Positions 25,501 to 36,024 of a stretch of 64,000 nucleotides of DNA are shown one piece after another. The notes below the pieces were generated by a model. The model saw nothing but the letters and a program-made list of their open reading frames with translations. It was not told where the DNA came from and did no database searches. Position 1 is the stretch's first letter. Every line of letters starts with the position of its first letter. The translations under genes were made by a program, and so were the position numbers. Source of the DNA: Chamaelirium japonicum (taxonomy: Eukaryota > Streptophyta > Magnoliopsida > Liliales > Melanthiaceae). The DNA is taken from NCBI GenBank assembly GCA_947650365.1, contig OX393549.1:82042819-82106818 (forward strand), written 5' to 3'.

Positions 25501-26483
25501 AGGATTATCTCCCCATCACCCAGTTTTCTTGTCTCCTTGAACCCCTGCAAATTATTGCAAGCATGGTTAGTGGAACCAGAATCCATAATCCATGATACTA
25601 GAGAACAACTGGATGCTACAAGGGATTCCACTATATAGATTTGAGATATACCTGTCTCAGCCTTCTTGGGAGCCATGCGGCAGTCGCCCTTCCAATGCCT
25701 CTTCTTGCCTCATCGGAAACATTTTTCTTTGGGCTTCGCTGGACCATTCTGCTTCGGAACCTGCAACTGCACTTGGCCCATCTTCACGGGCTTCTTAGAC
25801 TTTTTTTTCTGAAACTTGCCTTTGGCTTTCAGAGAAAAATTCCGCTCCACGTTTAGGGATTGGGCTCCTGCCTTCATCCCGTCCTCTGCCGCCTGGAGCA
25901 CCGCTAGGAGCTCTGTATTAGACATCTCTAACCGGTTAAGATTGAAGTTGGTAACGAAGCCGTCAAACGCTCCTGACAGAGACGTGAGGAAAATATCGGT
26001 CTGGATCTCTGCATCCAAGATGACATCGAAGGAACCAAGCTCGTTCACATAGCCAAACAACCTCAGCATATGATCCCGAACTAAAGTCCCCTCTGCCATC
26101 TTCGTGGACATCAATTTCTTGATGGTCAGGTAACGAGTTACCCGACTACGACCCTCGAACATTTCCTTCAGGTAGAGCATCATGTCTAAAGCAAAGGCCA
26201 TATCTTCGACTTGCTTCTGAAGGACGGTCTGCAAGGATGCCACAATGTAGCACTTGCACATCTCATCAGCATCTAGCCAGTCTTTCCATTCCTTTAACTG
26301 GGCCTCAGTTGCACTTGGTCTCGGCATAGCCGGTTGAGGGGTACTTAGGGTAATTGTGTGTTTGCCAACCCTTAGGATGAGCATTAGGTTACGCTTCCAG
26401 TCCTCGTAGTTTAGTCCCGTAAGTTTGTTATCATTAAGTATGGAGGCAAGGGGGTCGAGCTTGGTCATGATTTCTGTAAACAA
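22514..26483 (-). pseudogene. Copia gag-pol polyprotein, broken
   Basis: Gag starts near 26483 (MTKLDPLASIL) and ends in a CCHC knuckle interrupted by a TGA at 25707-25709, where a Cys codon is expected. Protease shows WIMDSGSTNHAC. Integrase has HLRLGH...CESC, then HTDVCGP, FTDDHSRFGY and GVSERRNRT, the zinc and D-D-E regions. RT shows WQMDVKTAFLNGDL and YVDDILL. RNase H shows YTDSDFASD, EAEYVAA, YCDNSGA and the KHIERKYYIIRD end. Further breaks are TGA for Trp near 25160, a one-base gain in an A-run near 24435, and stops near 24037, 23939 and 23149. All parts lie in the Copia order protease-integrase-RT-RNase H. Confidence 0.9.
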
Positions 26484-28404
26484 TGGTTTAAAGCAATAGT
26501 TAGGGTCTACAACAATCTATTTCATAGAATTTAGATATAGATAATGTCTACTCCAGCCTCTATGTCTTCACCACCTCAAGTAGAGACATCCAGGAATCTA
26601 AATTCCCTGGGCTCGAGCACTGAGACTATCGGCCCTGAATTGGAGACAGCATCTCGGTGAGAGTATGCAACCGCTTCTGCCAACGAGGTTTTTACGACCC
26701 AGTCTTCATCAGAATTACCCACGGCAAACTGAAAGACCTCCCAGTCTCCTTTTGGCCAGCTTTATGTAACCCGCGTGCGCAGCAACAGCGGCTTCACACA
26801 AGCTTTCGGATGATTCCCACAAATCTAGGTGGTATCGGCAGGGGGGTTCATAGGCTCTCGCGGTGCAGGATAAAACCGTCACCCACTGCCACCGGCATCC
26901 TCCATGTCCCGAAGGAAACCACTAGGCGAACCAGCATGAAAGGAAACACAGCTCTCACCCGATGGGAATATCGAACTGCGTACCTCCCACCCAGACCCTT
27001 AGCCGGTTGATTGTGGAGGCCAGGGGCTCCCCTTTGGAGGGAACCTCTTACACATCCCTTCTTTATGAGGTTTTATGCATATCTAGAAAGGTCACGACCT
27101 TCTAGACTTAGACCCTGGTCTACCGTGCTCCCACTAGGATTATAAACCTTTCCGCAAAGCATTAGTATCCTCGGAAAATATCATAGTCCCTACTTTGAAT
27201 ACTCAGCTTTCGCCTTTCTTGCAATGATCACATTACATAGATTACAAGGATCCCGATACTTCACTAGTTTGTCCATAATCCTAAGATCTGGAGCCTAGCC
27301 TAAGGTCAACGTGGAAAGGACTCCCACTACGATGACGCCTCGTTCATAATTTGATGCCTGATATCATAGTAGACCTCATCTCATTACAGGTTTCGATGCT
27401 GGCCAAATAGGGACATCCGACAACCTCCGCCGGACCTGAACCTAATGGTGGCATAACCAAATCGTGATGAGTTCATACTACCATCAAACGTCATCTAGAA
27501 ATGGGTATCACACAGTGAAATCCTAACCTAACTTGGTCGCTAGGACCACGTGGGGAAAGGGCATCCCACTAGGGTTATCATACTTCTTATGGAGATATTA
27601 GTTAATTATCACTAAACAAATCTAACACTGCGTCTATCTCGGTGCACAGTACTTGGCTACCTGAACTACCACGAGGGCGGTTACCACCCTTCCTTTTAGC
27701 TAGCCACCGGATTCGCACGTGTTAGAAGCATATAGAGACACCGATGAATCCATAATTTTAGTACTAACCCTAAGCCTTATCTAGAGACAAACTCACAAGC
27801 AAGATAATCATATTATCATCGGGGTTCTCTAAATACTGAATAAAGAGAAACAACAGAAAAACATCCAAACTGAATCAAGTCCAGGGTCCGACCCCTGAAC
27901 CTGAATAGCACAGCCAAGATATCATGCTCTTCTGTTCTGCACGATCTCTGACGACGATCCTCTTTATCGCCAACGTGCACGCTTTCGCTGGGTCTTTGCA
28001 CGCCATGGTACCGCTTACCCGAACCGTGGATGTAGCATCATCTCCTTCTTCCTGTGACCGAAAAACTAACACGCTCCGAGCAAGTACTCGTTCGTGTATA
28101 ATTTCGCTAGAAAGAAAATAAGACAATCCTAGAAACATGGTCAGGGAACCGAGGATGGTCAACCCCCACCCTCGCTCATCTAGAGCCTTACAATCTACAA
28201 TAATAATCAATGCAAAATAAAATCCGGGGTCCAACCCCCGGATGCATGCAATCACATATTACTATTCAGCGCGGCACCTGCAAAAAGATGATACATAGCA
28301 CAATCCATATGCATGATCTACGCCGAACCCCAACGAAAACATATGCCATCATATATTCACATGATGTTTTCACGAATTCATGCATGAAATATACACCAAA
28401 GCGT
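26484..28404 (-). other. Copia untranslated leader
   Basis: About 1.9 kb between the primer-binding site and gag has no long open frame. It is the 5' leader of the Copia transcript. An unusually long leader is seen in several plant Copia lineages; no function is assigned. Confidence 0.6.
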
Positions 28405-28416
28405 GCTCTGATACCA
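28405..28416 (-). other. Copia primer-binding site (tRNA-iMet)
   Basis: On the minus strand TGGTATCAGAGC lies two bases after the 5' LTR end. It is the standard complement to the 3' end of plant initiator tRNA-Met used by Copia elements. Confidence 0.9.
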
Positions 28417-28418
28417 AT

Positions 28419-30372
28419 TATTTGAATTAGATCCGTGTATCAGAGTCGCAGCAGAAGCAAAAAAAAGATCCGAAGATCATATGGTGTATGTTTCATTATA
28501 ATTTCGTGATACAAAACAATCTACATGCAAATCTATGATCTGAGCATATGTGCGGACACCCTAGAGGCATACTACGATCTACGGAAGACATGCATGCATC
28601 TACTTAGGTGTTTAGATTCATCATACCTTATGGATCTATGATCCGAAGGTTACGAAACGATGAAGAACCGCACTTGAATCGCAAGGGAAACTGTCGGATA
28701 GCACCTTGTCCTTTGCGAATTGAAGAATCCTCGAAATCCCGTCTCTGAGTGCAAGGATTTCGAGCCGACGGAAGAATCCGTTGCGAAGATGATGGCGAGC
28801 CGCGAGATTTTCTCCTCCTCTTTCTCCTTTCTTCCTTCTCCTTCCTTCCTCTTCCTTCTCCCTTCTTCTTCCTCTCTTTTCCTTGGTCGAAACCACAAAG
28901 GAGGAGGATTAGGGGTCGGATTTTTGGAGGGGAGGGAGTAGAACCATTAGGGCCGGCCCTCCCCTCCCTATTTCCTTTATAGGGCCGGTCTCCCATGGCT
29001 CCAAGGAGCCTAGGGCCGGCCCCTAGGTGGATAGGGATGAGAGGGGGTCGGATTTAGGTCTCCTGGGTGTCTATCGTGAAGCCCGGACGAAAACGCCCTT
29101 CACGAAAAGCGGAAAACTGAAAGTGAGACTGAGTGAGGTGCGCTACTCGGAATCGAGTTCCGTCAGCGCCTATGAGCTCCTGGAATTATTTCGCTCAATC
29201 TAAGATTCATATTCAATGTGTTCTGAGCCATATTTCAGTATTTACCAAAATACCCCTACGGCCCGTACACATGTGAATTAGGTTCTTTGGCTCTGGGCTT
29301 GCGCTCCATTGCGCTACTTCGCATCCAACGTATCCAACTAGGTCGGGGAACAATTCTTATGCGCAACGACAGGGTGGAACCTTCAGGGTTCGGGATCTCT
29401 AGCTCCAACCGGATCCCTGATTAACTGTTCCGGTGACACACCGAAAGTTCCGTTAATCAGCCCTAATCCGATTAACCCGCGTAGCCACCCAGAGTGCGAC
29501 ACGAGTTAAACTCTAGTGATCCTAAACTTATGTTACTCCCTCGTAACCCTGTTCTCTATTATACTCCGATAATCCTTATCCCTCATATTACTGGTGCCAT
29601 GATACGACTCGGGCGATGGGGAGCACCGTCAGATCCTGATTGATCATCTGACTAGGGTTTGATGACTTGTCATCTATAACACCACACACCTTCCGGTGCT
29701 ATACCTAGCATCCGTAACATCGTCAGTCATACTGACAACCACCAGGCCTGGGTTAACTGTGTGGACAGATTGACTCATCAAAACGCACCCATCCAACACT
29801 GGACGTCGGATAACCTGTAGGGATTACATGTCACTCAAGCGTCAGCCGGGTAACCCAACGTACCGTGGTATTGGACTATGGAAGGTCCGCACATGTTGGC
29901 ATATCAAAGCACCACACAACTGGTTGGCCCAGTGAGCATGGTCCCCCAGGGTTAAGGACAGATTATCTATAGTAGTAAGACGTTTTCTGCACCAGTGTCT
30001 AAATCACTGAACTGTGTACCATCTTGGTTCCTGTTCAACATGATCATCGTGCTTGGTCAGGTGAATGAGAATCCCATTTTCCCGTGGTGGAGACTTCACC
30101 ACATCCTCTACCTGCCAACAGATTGTTCTCGGTGAAGCGACTGACATTACCTAAGCTGTGAACTAGTTCTAGGTCTACACAGAACTGGTCCACTGGGTCT
30201 CCCAAGCATGGATCCTCCATGCACCTCAGTGGCCTACTGTGTTCCCTAGGGTCCTTTTGTTATATGAGTATTATCATATACCAGAGTAGTATTCTAATTA
30301 AAGCAATAACCAAAGTCATCTTTATTAATGTTAATACAGAAAATCTACGCTAAGGACACACGAGCTACAACA
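28419..30372 (-). repeat. Copia 5' LTR
   Basis: It is collinear with the 20545-22499 LTR over its whole length and the 122-residue open frame is intact (28996-28628). Its terminal bases next to the primer-binding site are mutated relative to the left copy (TATTTGAATTAG against TGTTGGAATTGG on the plus strand). Confidence 0.9.
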
Positions 30373-30960
30373 ACCATGCGCAAAGTCACCTATATGATCA
30401 TAGGGGGTTTCCCGTCTTTCACGGTAGAGCTCTACCGCCCAACTTGCTTTCCTTGGGGACTTCAACTATCCCGGGACAGGATTGCTAGGCTAATCCCTCT
30501 TCGAGGGCACCACCTATTGACTTTACCACAATCCCTGCCCGTGTCCCCCTAGCCTACTGATCTTTGGCTGTGCGTGCAGGGTGGTTCAAGGCCCTTGCGC
30601 GCACGGGTCCGAATCTTTCCACATGATAGAATATCACATAATTATAATAATAAAGTGATTTCAATGTTTTACCCCAGGATTCGCAATGCACTCACAACTC
30701 ATGCATCATAATAATTATAAAGAATTTACTCTCGCCCGTATTCCCGTGTGCTCGAGTCTCCACACTCCATCCAGGAGAGTGAGCCCGATAATTATTATTT
30801 AATTATTAATTTCCAATCTTAAGGGAATTCCTACTTACGGTGTCTAAGCAATCATAAAATTTATTATTTAATTATATTATTAAGCATGTGTCGTCGGACT
30901 CGCGACTCTGCATACAAGGCGGGGTCCACTCGACCACATGCGACGATATCTGATGGGACC
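30373..30960. other. Middle segment of the outer LTR
   Basis: This 588-bp stretch between the full Copia element and the solo Copia LTR belongs to the interrupted outer LTR. It is AT-rich after 30630 and has no gene. It ends with GGACC, one half of the solo LTR target duplication. Confidence 0.5.
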
Positions 30961-32914
30961 TGTTGTAGCTCGTGTGTCCTTAGCGTGGATTTTCTGTATT
31001 AACATTAATAAAGATGACTTTGGTTATTGCTTTAATTAGAATACTACTCTGGTGTATGATAATACTCATATAATAAAAGGACCCTAGGGAACACAGTAGG
31101 CCACTGAGGCGCATGGAGGATCCATGCTTGGGAGACCCAGTGGACCAGTTTTGTGTAGACCTAGAACTAGTTCACAGCTTAGGTAATGCCCGTCGCTTCA
31201 CCGAGAATAAGCTGTTGGCAGGTAGAGGATGTGGTGAAGTCTCCACCACGGGAACGTGGGATTCCCATTCACCTGACCAAGCACGATGATCGTGTTGAAC
31301 AGGAACCAAGATGGTTCATAGTTCAGTGATTCAGACACTGGTGCAGAAACCGTCTTACTACTATAGATAATCCGTCCTTAACCCTGAGGGACCATGTACA
31401 CTGGGCTAACCAGTTGTGTGGTGCTTTGATGTACCAACGTGTGCGGACCTTCCATAGTCCAATACCACGGTACGTTGGGTTACCCGGCTGGCGCTTGAGT
31501 GACATGTAATCCCTACAGGTTATCCGACGTCCAGTGTTGGATGGGTGCGTTTTGATGAGTCAATCTGTCCACACAGTTAACCCAGGCCTGGTGGTTGTCA
31601 GTATGACTGACGATGTTCCGGATGCTAGGCATAGCACCGGAAGGTGTGTGGTGTTATAGATGACAAGTCATCAAACCCTAGTCAGATGATCGATCGGGAT
31701 CTAACGGTGCTCCCCACCGCCCGAGTCGTATCATGGCACCAGTAATAGGAGGGATAAGGATTATCAGAGTATAGTAGAGAACAGGGTTACGAGGGAGTAA
31801 CATAAGTTAAGGATCACTAGAGTTCAACTCACGTCGCACTCTGGGTGGCTACGCGGGTTAATCGGATTAGGGTTGATTAACGGAACTTTCGGTGTGTCAC
31901 CGGAACAGTTAATCAGGGATCCGATTGTAGCTAGAGATCCCGAACCCTGAAGGTTCCACCCTGTCGTTGCGTATAGGAATTGTTCCCCGACCTAGTTGGA
32001 TACGTTGGATGCGAAGTAGCGCGGTGGAGCGCAAGCCCGAAGCCTAAGAACCTAATTCACGTGTGTTACAGGCCGTAGGGGTATTTTGGTAAATACTGAA
32101 ATATGGCTCAGAACACATTGAATATGAATCTTAAAATGAGTGAAATAATTCCAGGAGCTCGTAGGCGCTAACGGAACTCGATTCCAAGTAGCGCACCTCA
32201 CTCAGTCTCACTTTCAGTTTTCCGCTTTTCGTGGAGGGCGTTTTCGTCCGGGCTTCACGATAGACACCCGGGAGACCTATATTCGACCCCCCTCATCCCT
32301 ATCCACCTAGGGGCCGCCCTAGGCTCTTTGGAGCCATGGGAGACCGGCCCTATAAAGGAAATAGGGAGGGAAGGGGCCGACCCAATGGTTCTACTCCCTC
32401 CCCTCCAAAAATCCGACCCCTAGTCCTCCTCCTTTGTGGTTTCGTCCAAGGAAAAGAGAGGAAGAAGAAGGGAGAAGGAAGAGGAAGGAAGGCGAAGGAT
32501 GAAAGGAGAAAGAGGAGGAGAAAATCTCGAGGCTCGCCATCGTCTTCGCAACGGATTCCTCCGTCGGCTCGTAATCCCTGCACTCAGAGACGGGATTTCG
32601 AGAATTCTTCAATTCGCAAAGGACAAGGTGCTATCCGACAGTTTCCCTTGCGATTCAAGTGCGGTTCTTTATCGTTCCGTAATCTTCGGATCATAGATCC
32701 ATAAGGTATTATGAATCTAAACACCTAAGTAGATGCATGCATGTCTTCCGTAGATCATAGTATGCCTCTAGGGTGTCCGCACATATGCTAAGATCATAGA
32801 TTTGCATGTAGATTATTTTGTATCATGAATTGTAATGAAACATACACCGTATGATCTTCAGATCTTTCTTTTTGCTTTCGCTGTGACTCTGATTAGCGGA
32901 ACCCAATTCCAACA
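30961..32914 (+). mobile_element. Solo LTR of the same Copia family, opposite orientation, TSD GGACC
   Basis: A 1954-bp sequence starting TGTTGTAGCTCGTGTGTCC and ending CCAATTCCAACA is the inverse of the two flanking Copia LTRs. GGACC lies directly outside both ends (30956-30960 and 32915-32919), an exact 5-bp duplication. No internal domain is attached, so it is a solo LTR formed by LTR-LTR recombination. The 122-residue LTR open frame is intact here too (32336-32704). Confidence 0.92.
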
Positions 32915-33157
32915 GGACCCGCATGTAGCGTTATGGACACCTACCCTTAATTTTTATAACAGCATAGTTAATTATCTAAACAGCGTAGTGTCACCTGAAA
33001 AGTGTGCTCGGGCTGATGCTGCTAGGCGCCCTCCGCTCCGCCTTCGACTCGATCCGCGTGTCCACTAACTGCCAAACATACCAGCGGCCTATGGTCATTA
33101 AGTGCGACTAAAATATTATTGGCTTAGGCCCTGATTAGCCGAGTCGAGAATTTATGC

Positions 33158-33357
33158 GTCATCGGACGCCGGTCTACTAGCACGCAAACCGATGCACCAA
33201 AGGTAGTGTCATCAAACACCGGTCTACTGACACACAAATCAGTATGCCAAAGGTAGCGTCATCGGATGCCGGTCTACTGGCACGCAAACTGATACGCCAA
33301 AGATAGCGTCATTGGACACCGGTCTATTGGCATGCAAAACGGTACACCAAAGATACC
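33158..33357. repeat. 50-bp tandem repeat, four copies
   Basis: Units begin at 33158, 33208, 33258 and 33308, each with GTCATCGGACGCCGGTCTAC-like sequence followed by a GGCACGCAAAC-like block and CACCAAAGGTAG. Period is exactly 50 bp with substitutions but no length change. It lies inside the outer LTR. Confidence 0.85.
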
Positions 33358-34929
33358 ATCTTGGTTAGTCGGCATTGCTGACGCCATGCGTCACACTAAG
33401 GTCTAATAGTAATGATTCGGCCAAACGGTCATGACCGTGTCGGTTGATGACGGAATCGGCAAAGCCGATCACGATCGGCTTGCTTTGCCAAAGGACGTGT
33501 TTGCACAGGAATCGCACTAGTGACCATCCTAGGTTGCTAAATAGCACCTTGTTGCCGCTAAAAGGGTCGGTCTCGTGTGCAAATGGCTATGCGAGGTGGT
33601 TTGGCCCGCATCGGTATCATCAACTTGATACGAGCGTGACCCGAGGAGATCGGGCCTGCTAACCACGAGTGTGGGCCCAAAGGGCTTGATCGATATCGTG
33701 GGGAGGTCAAGGGGTTGGGGTTTGGTGTGCCAGGCCAAAGCTTGGCGTGAGATTATCGGGGCTACCTACCGCCGGTCCACCGGTTGTCAAGCAACCGGCA
33801 ATGGTCGTGCAAGGGAAGGGTTGTGATTTAGCTCGGTCGACGCGATGGTGGTTAGGCGTGAGATGGCATCGAGCCAAGGGTGATCGGGTGTGCTATCCGT
33901 TGCCCGGCCGCCAACGGCGAGGCCATCGGTAACCTCGGCCACGAAACCAACCGGGGCAGCACCTAGCTAGTCGGGCCGGTCGGATGGGGGTTTGGCTTGG
34001 CTTGGTCGGCCTTGCCGACTGTACTGCTGCCAGCCACTTGGCCGACAGTCAGGGCTGTAAACATGGCAAATGCCACGGGGGTGGGGTCGATATGGTCCAT
34101 AAAATGCCACCGGCACCGGGTCGGCTTCACCGGCTGCACAGCCACCGGCCACATGGCCGATAGCCATGGTCGCGCAGGTCATAATGGGTGAGGGATCTCA
34201 GCGGTTGCACAGTCGCCGGCCACTGGGCTGGCGGCTATGGTCGTGGCATGAGGCGAACGGGGGTAGCTGTGGTCGGTCAACTCACAACACACACACACAC
34301 AAAAGAAAAAAAAGAAGGGGGGAAAGGGCCGCCGACCTAGTGCAGGGGTCGTCGGCTTCGATAGCTCCTCCCGGCTGTGGCTCCTCCCGGCTCTGGTGCA
34401 TCCTCCTCCCCGGCGCCGGTATGCTCCGGTGGCGGCTCCTCCTCCGGCCGGCAGCGCTCCGGCTACCGCGCGCCACACACGCAGCAAGAGGGAGAGGAGA
34501 GAGAGAGAGAGATCGGGTGGGAAAGAGGGGCTCGAAGAAGGGGGATGAGGGGGGTCAGGCTGAGGAAGGGGAGAGAGGGGGAGTGGGGCAGGAGTTTTAA
34601 GGGAGGGGAGAGGTGGCAACCGACAGGGTAGGGGCGGCGGCCGGCTTAGGGCCTAGGGGCGGCGGGTAGGGGCGTGATTCGAGGTGGGGGCGGCAGCGTC
34701 GGGTTTGGGGGGCCGGGGCCGGGGTCAGGGTCGGGGTCGGATCGGGTTCTGTTTGGGGGAGAGAGAGGGGATCAGAGAGAGAGAGGGGGGGGGTGAGAGG
34801 GCTGATGAGAGAGAGAGAGAACAGATATGTGGGGGAGAAGAGAAAGAGAGATGAGAGGGTCGGGTTGGGTTGGGTAGGGTAGTGGGCTAGGGTCGGGTTC
34901 GGGTAAGGGGGTTTTTTTTTTTCTTCTTT
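33358..34929. other. GC-rich part of the outer LTR, no supported gene
   Basis: Long open frames occur on both strands here because the sequence is GC-rich and low in complexity (GGCCG- and GAGAGA-rich). None resembles a known protein. From about 34490 to 34880 the plus strand is purine-rich with GAGAGA runs. Confidence 0.5.
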
Positions 34930-34936
34930 CTTTCTT

Positions 34937-34985
<49 letters not shown>
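34930..34985. repeat. (CT)n microsatellite
   Basis: A run of TTTC units passes into about 22 CT dinucleotides, then TTTTCTCTG. It lies near the right end of the outer LTR. Confidence 0.9.
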
Positions 34986-34988
<3 letters not shown>

Positions 34989-35120
34989 CTCTGATTTTGC
35001 CCGTGCCGCGCCTGACTCGATCTCGACTCACGTCGAGATGCGCTGGTGCGCGAACCTCGCTGACTCCGACAGACCCGCCACAGTAAAATAAATAATAAAA
35101 AAAAAGGTCGTTACAGGGAG

Positions 35121-36016
35121 CATTACTTTCACCATGCAAGCAAATCTGGTTCCACTCCCGTAACCCCTGTTTTAGAGATTTGAGCTTGGTAGCCAGGCAA
35201 AACTGAGGCACCCCATATGGTCTAAATCCCCAAATCTTACTAACAATCGACAAAAAACCATTCCGAGCACTCCAGCTGTTGAAGAATTTAAAAGGCTTTG
35301 GATCCCAACTAGACAAATTATCCCAATGACAAATAATAGGAGAATGATCACTCGAGCCAGTAGGCAAAACTGAAATAAAAAAGTTCGGATACTTATTTAT
35401 CCAGTTATCATTAGCAAGACCCCTATCCAATCTTCCCAGTATTCGATTACCCCCTTCCTGACGATTGGACCAAGAAAATTGAAATCCGGAAGCCTTAAGA
35501 TCAGTAAGATGAGCCACCTCTATCACTTCATTGAATCTCTGAAGATACTGGATAGAGACCGATCGACCTCCAATCTTTTCGTCAAGGAATCGAACAGAGT
35601 TGAAATTGCCCATCAGCACCCAGGGTTTATCTATGCAAGAGCTACCCAATCTAACTAGCTCCTGTCGCTCTGCCTTAATATTAGCTTCATAGATGAACGA
35701 TATGATAACCCCCCTGACCAGTTCTAAGAAACTACCCTTCACAAGTAACATGCTGATGATGAATGCTGAAGTTATCGAGTTTCCACTATTTTTTATTCCA
35801 AAGGACGAGAATTCGATTGCGCAGCTCCCCTATCCCATTACCTTGCCATCCCCATCCTCGTGGAATCAAGTGTTTCAGAAGCTTAACATTAGTACCTTTG
35901 ATTTTGGTTTCAATCAGACCACAACAATCCGTGGATTGACTACGAAATAATTTCAGAAGTTCCCCTTGCTTGCCCCACTTACTAATACCTCGGACATTCC
36001 AACTCATAATCGTCAT
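35121..36016 (-). pseudogene. LINE ORF2, 5' part: AP-endonuclease-like domain
   Basis: The frame starts at 36016 with MTIMSWNVRGISK, the usual N-terminus of plant L1 endonucleases, and includes the metal-ligand Glu of GLIETKIKG. It breaks in an A-run near 35790 and continues in another frame with WVLMGNFNSVR, RILGRLDRGLAND and PTGSSDHSPIICHW. GNFN replaces the usual GDFN, and SDHSP holds the catalytic His. It is cut at 35115 by the LTR insertion and resumes at 19531. Confidence 0.85.
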
Positions 36017-36024
36017 GGAATGGA

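Larger units (their letters stand above)
20545..30372 (-). mobile_element. Full-length Copia retrotransposon (9.8 kb, about 1.95-kb LTRs)
   Basis: Two LTRs of 1955 and 1954 bp (20545-22499 and 28419-30372) flank a minus-strand polyprotein. Next to the 5' LTR (right) is a primer-binding site complementary to initiator tRNA-Met; next to the 3' LTR (left) is a purine-rich tract. Flanking 5-mers are ACAAT (20540-20544) and ACCAT (30373-30377), a target duplication with one difference. Gag, protease, integrase, RT and RNase H appear in Copia order. The polyprotein has several stops and one frameshift, so the element is not autonomous. LTR length and protein style suggest an Angela/Tork-type lineage, tentatively. 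Confidence 0.9.
19537..35115. mobile_element. Long LTR (probable solo LTR, Gypsy-like) inserted in LINE ORF2, TSD GGGAG
   Basis: The insert starts TGTCACGCCCCAG at 19537 and ends GGTCGTTACA at 35115, with TG...CA ends and a short inverted TGTNACG. GGGAG flanks it exactly (19532-19536 and 35116-35120). Removing both nested Copia insertions leaves about 3.8 kb with no gag-pol, no primer-binding site and no polypurine tract at the borders. This fits a solo LTR of a long-LTR Gypsy-type element. Alternatives are a LARD-like non-coding retroelement or a non-LTR composite. It contains a four-copy 50-bp tandem repeat and a CT tract. Orientation is unresolved. Confidence 0.55.

Noticed and set aside
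28405-28416. tRNA-Met gene
   Set aside because: Only the 12-base primer-binding complement is present, next to a Copia LTR.
34166-34631. Overlapping open frames on both strands at 34.2-34.6 kb
   Set aside because: GC-rich and GAGA-rich LTR sequence gives long frames on both strands, and none has a recognised domain.
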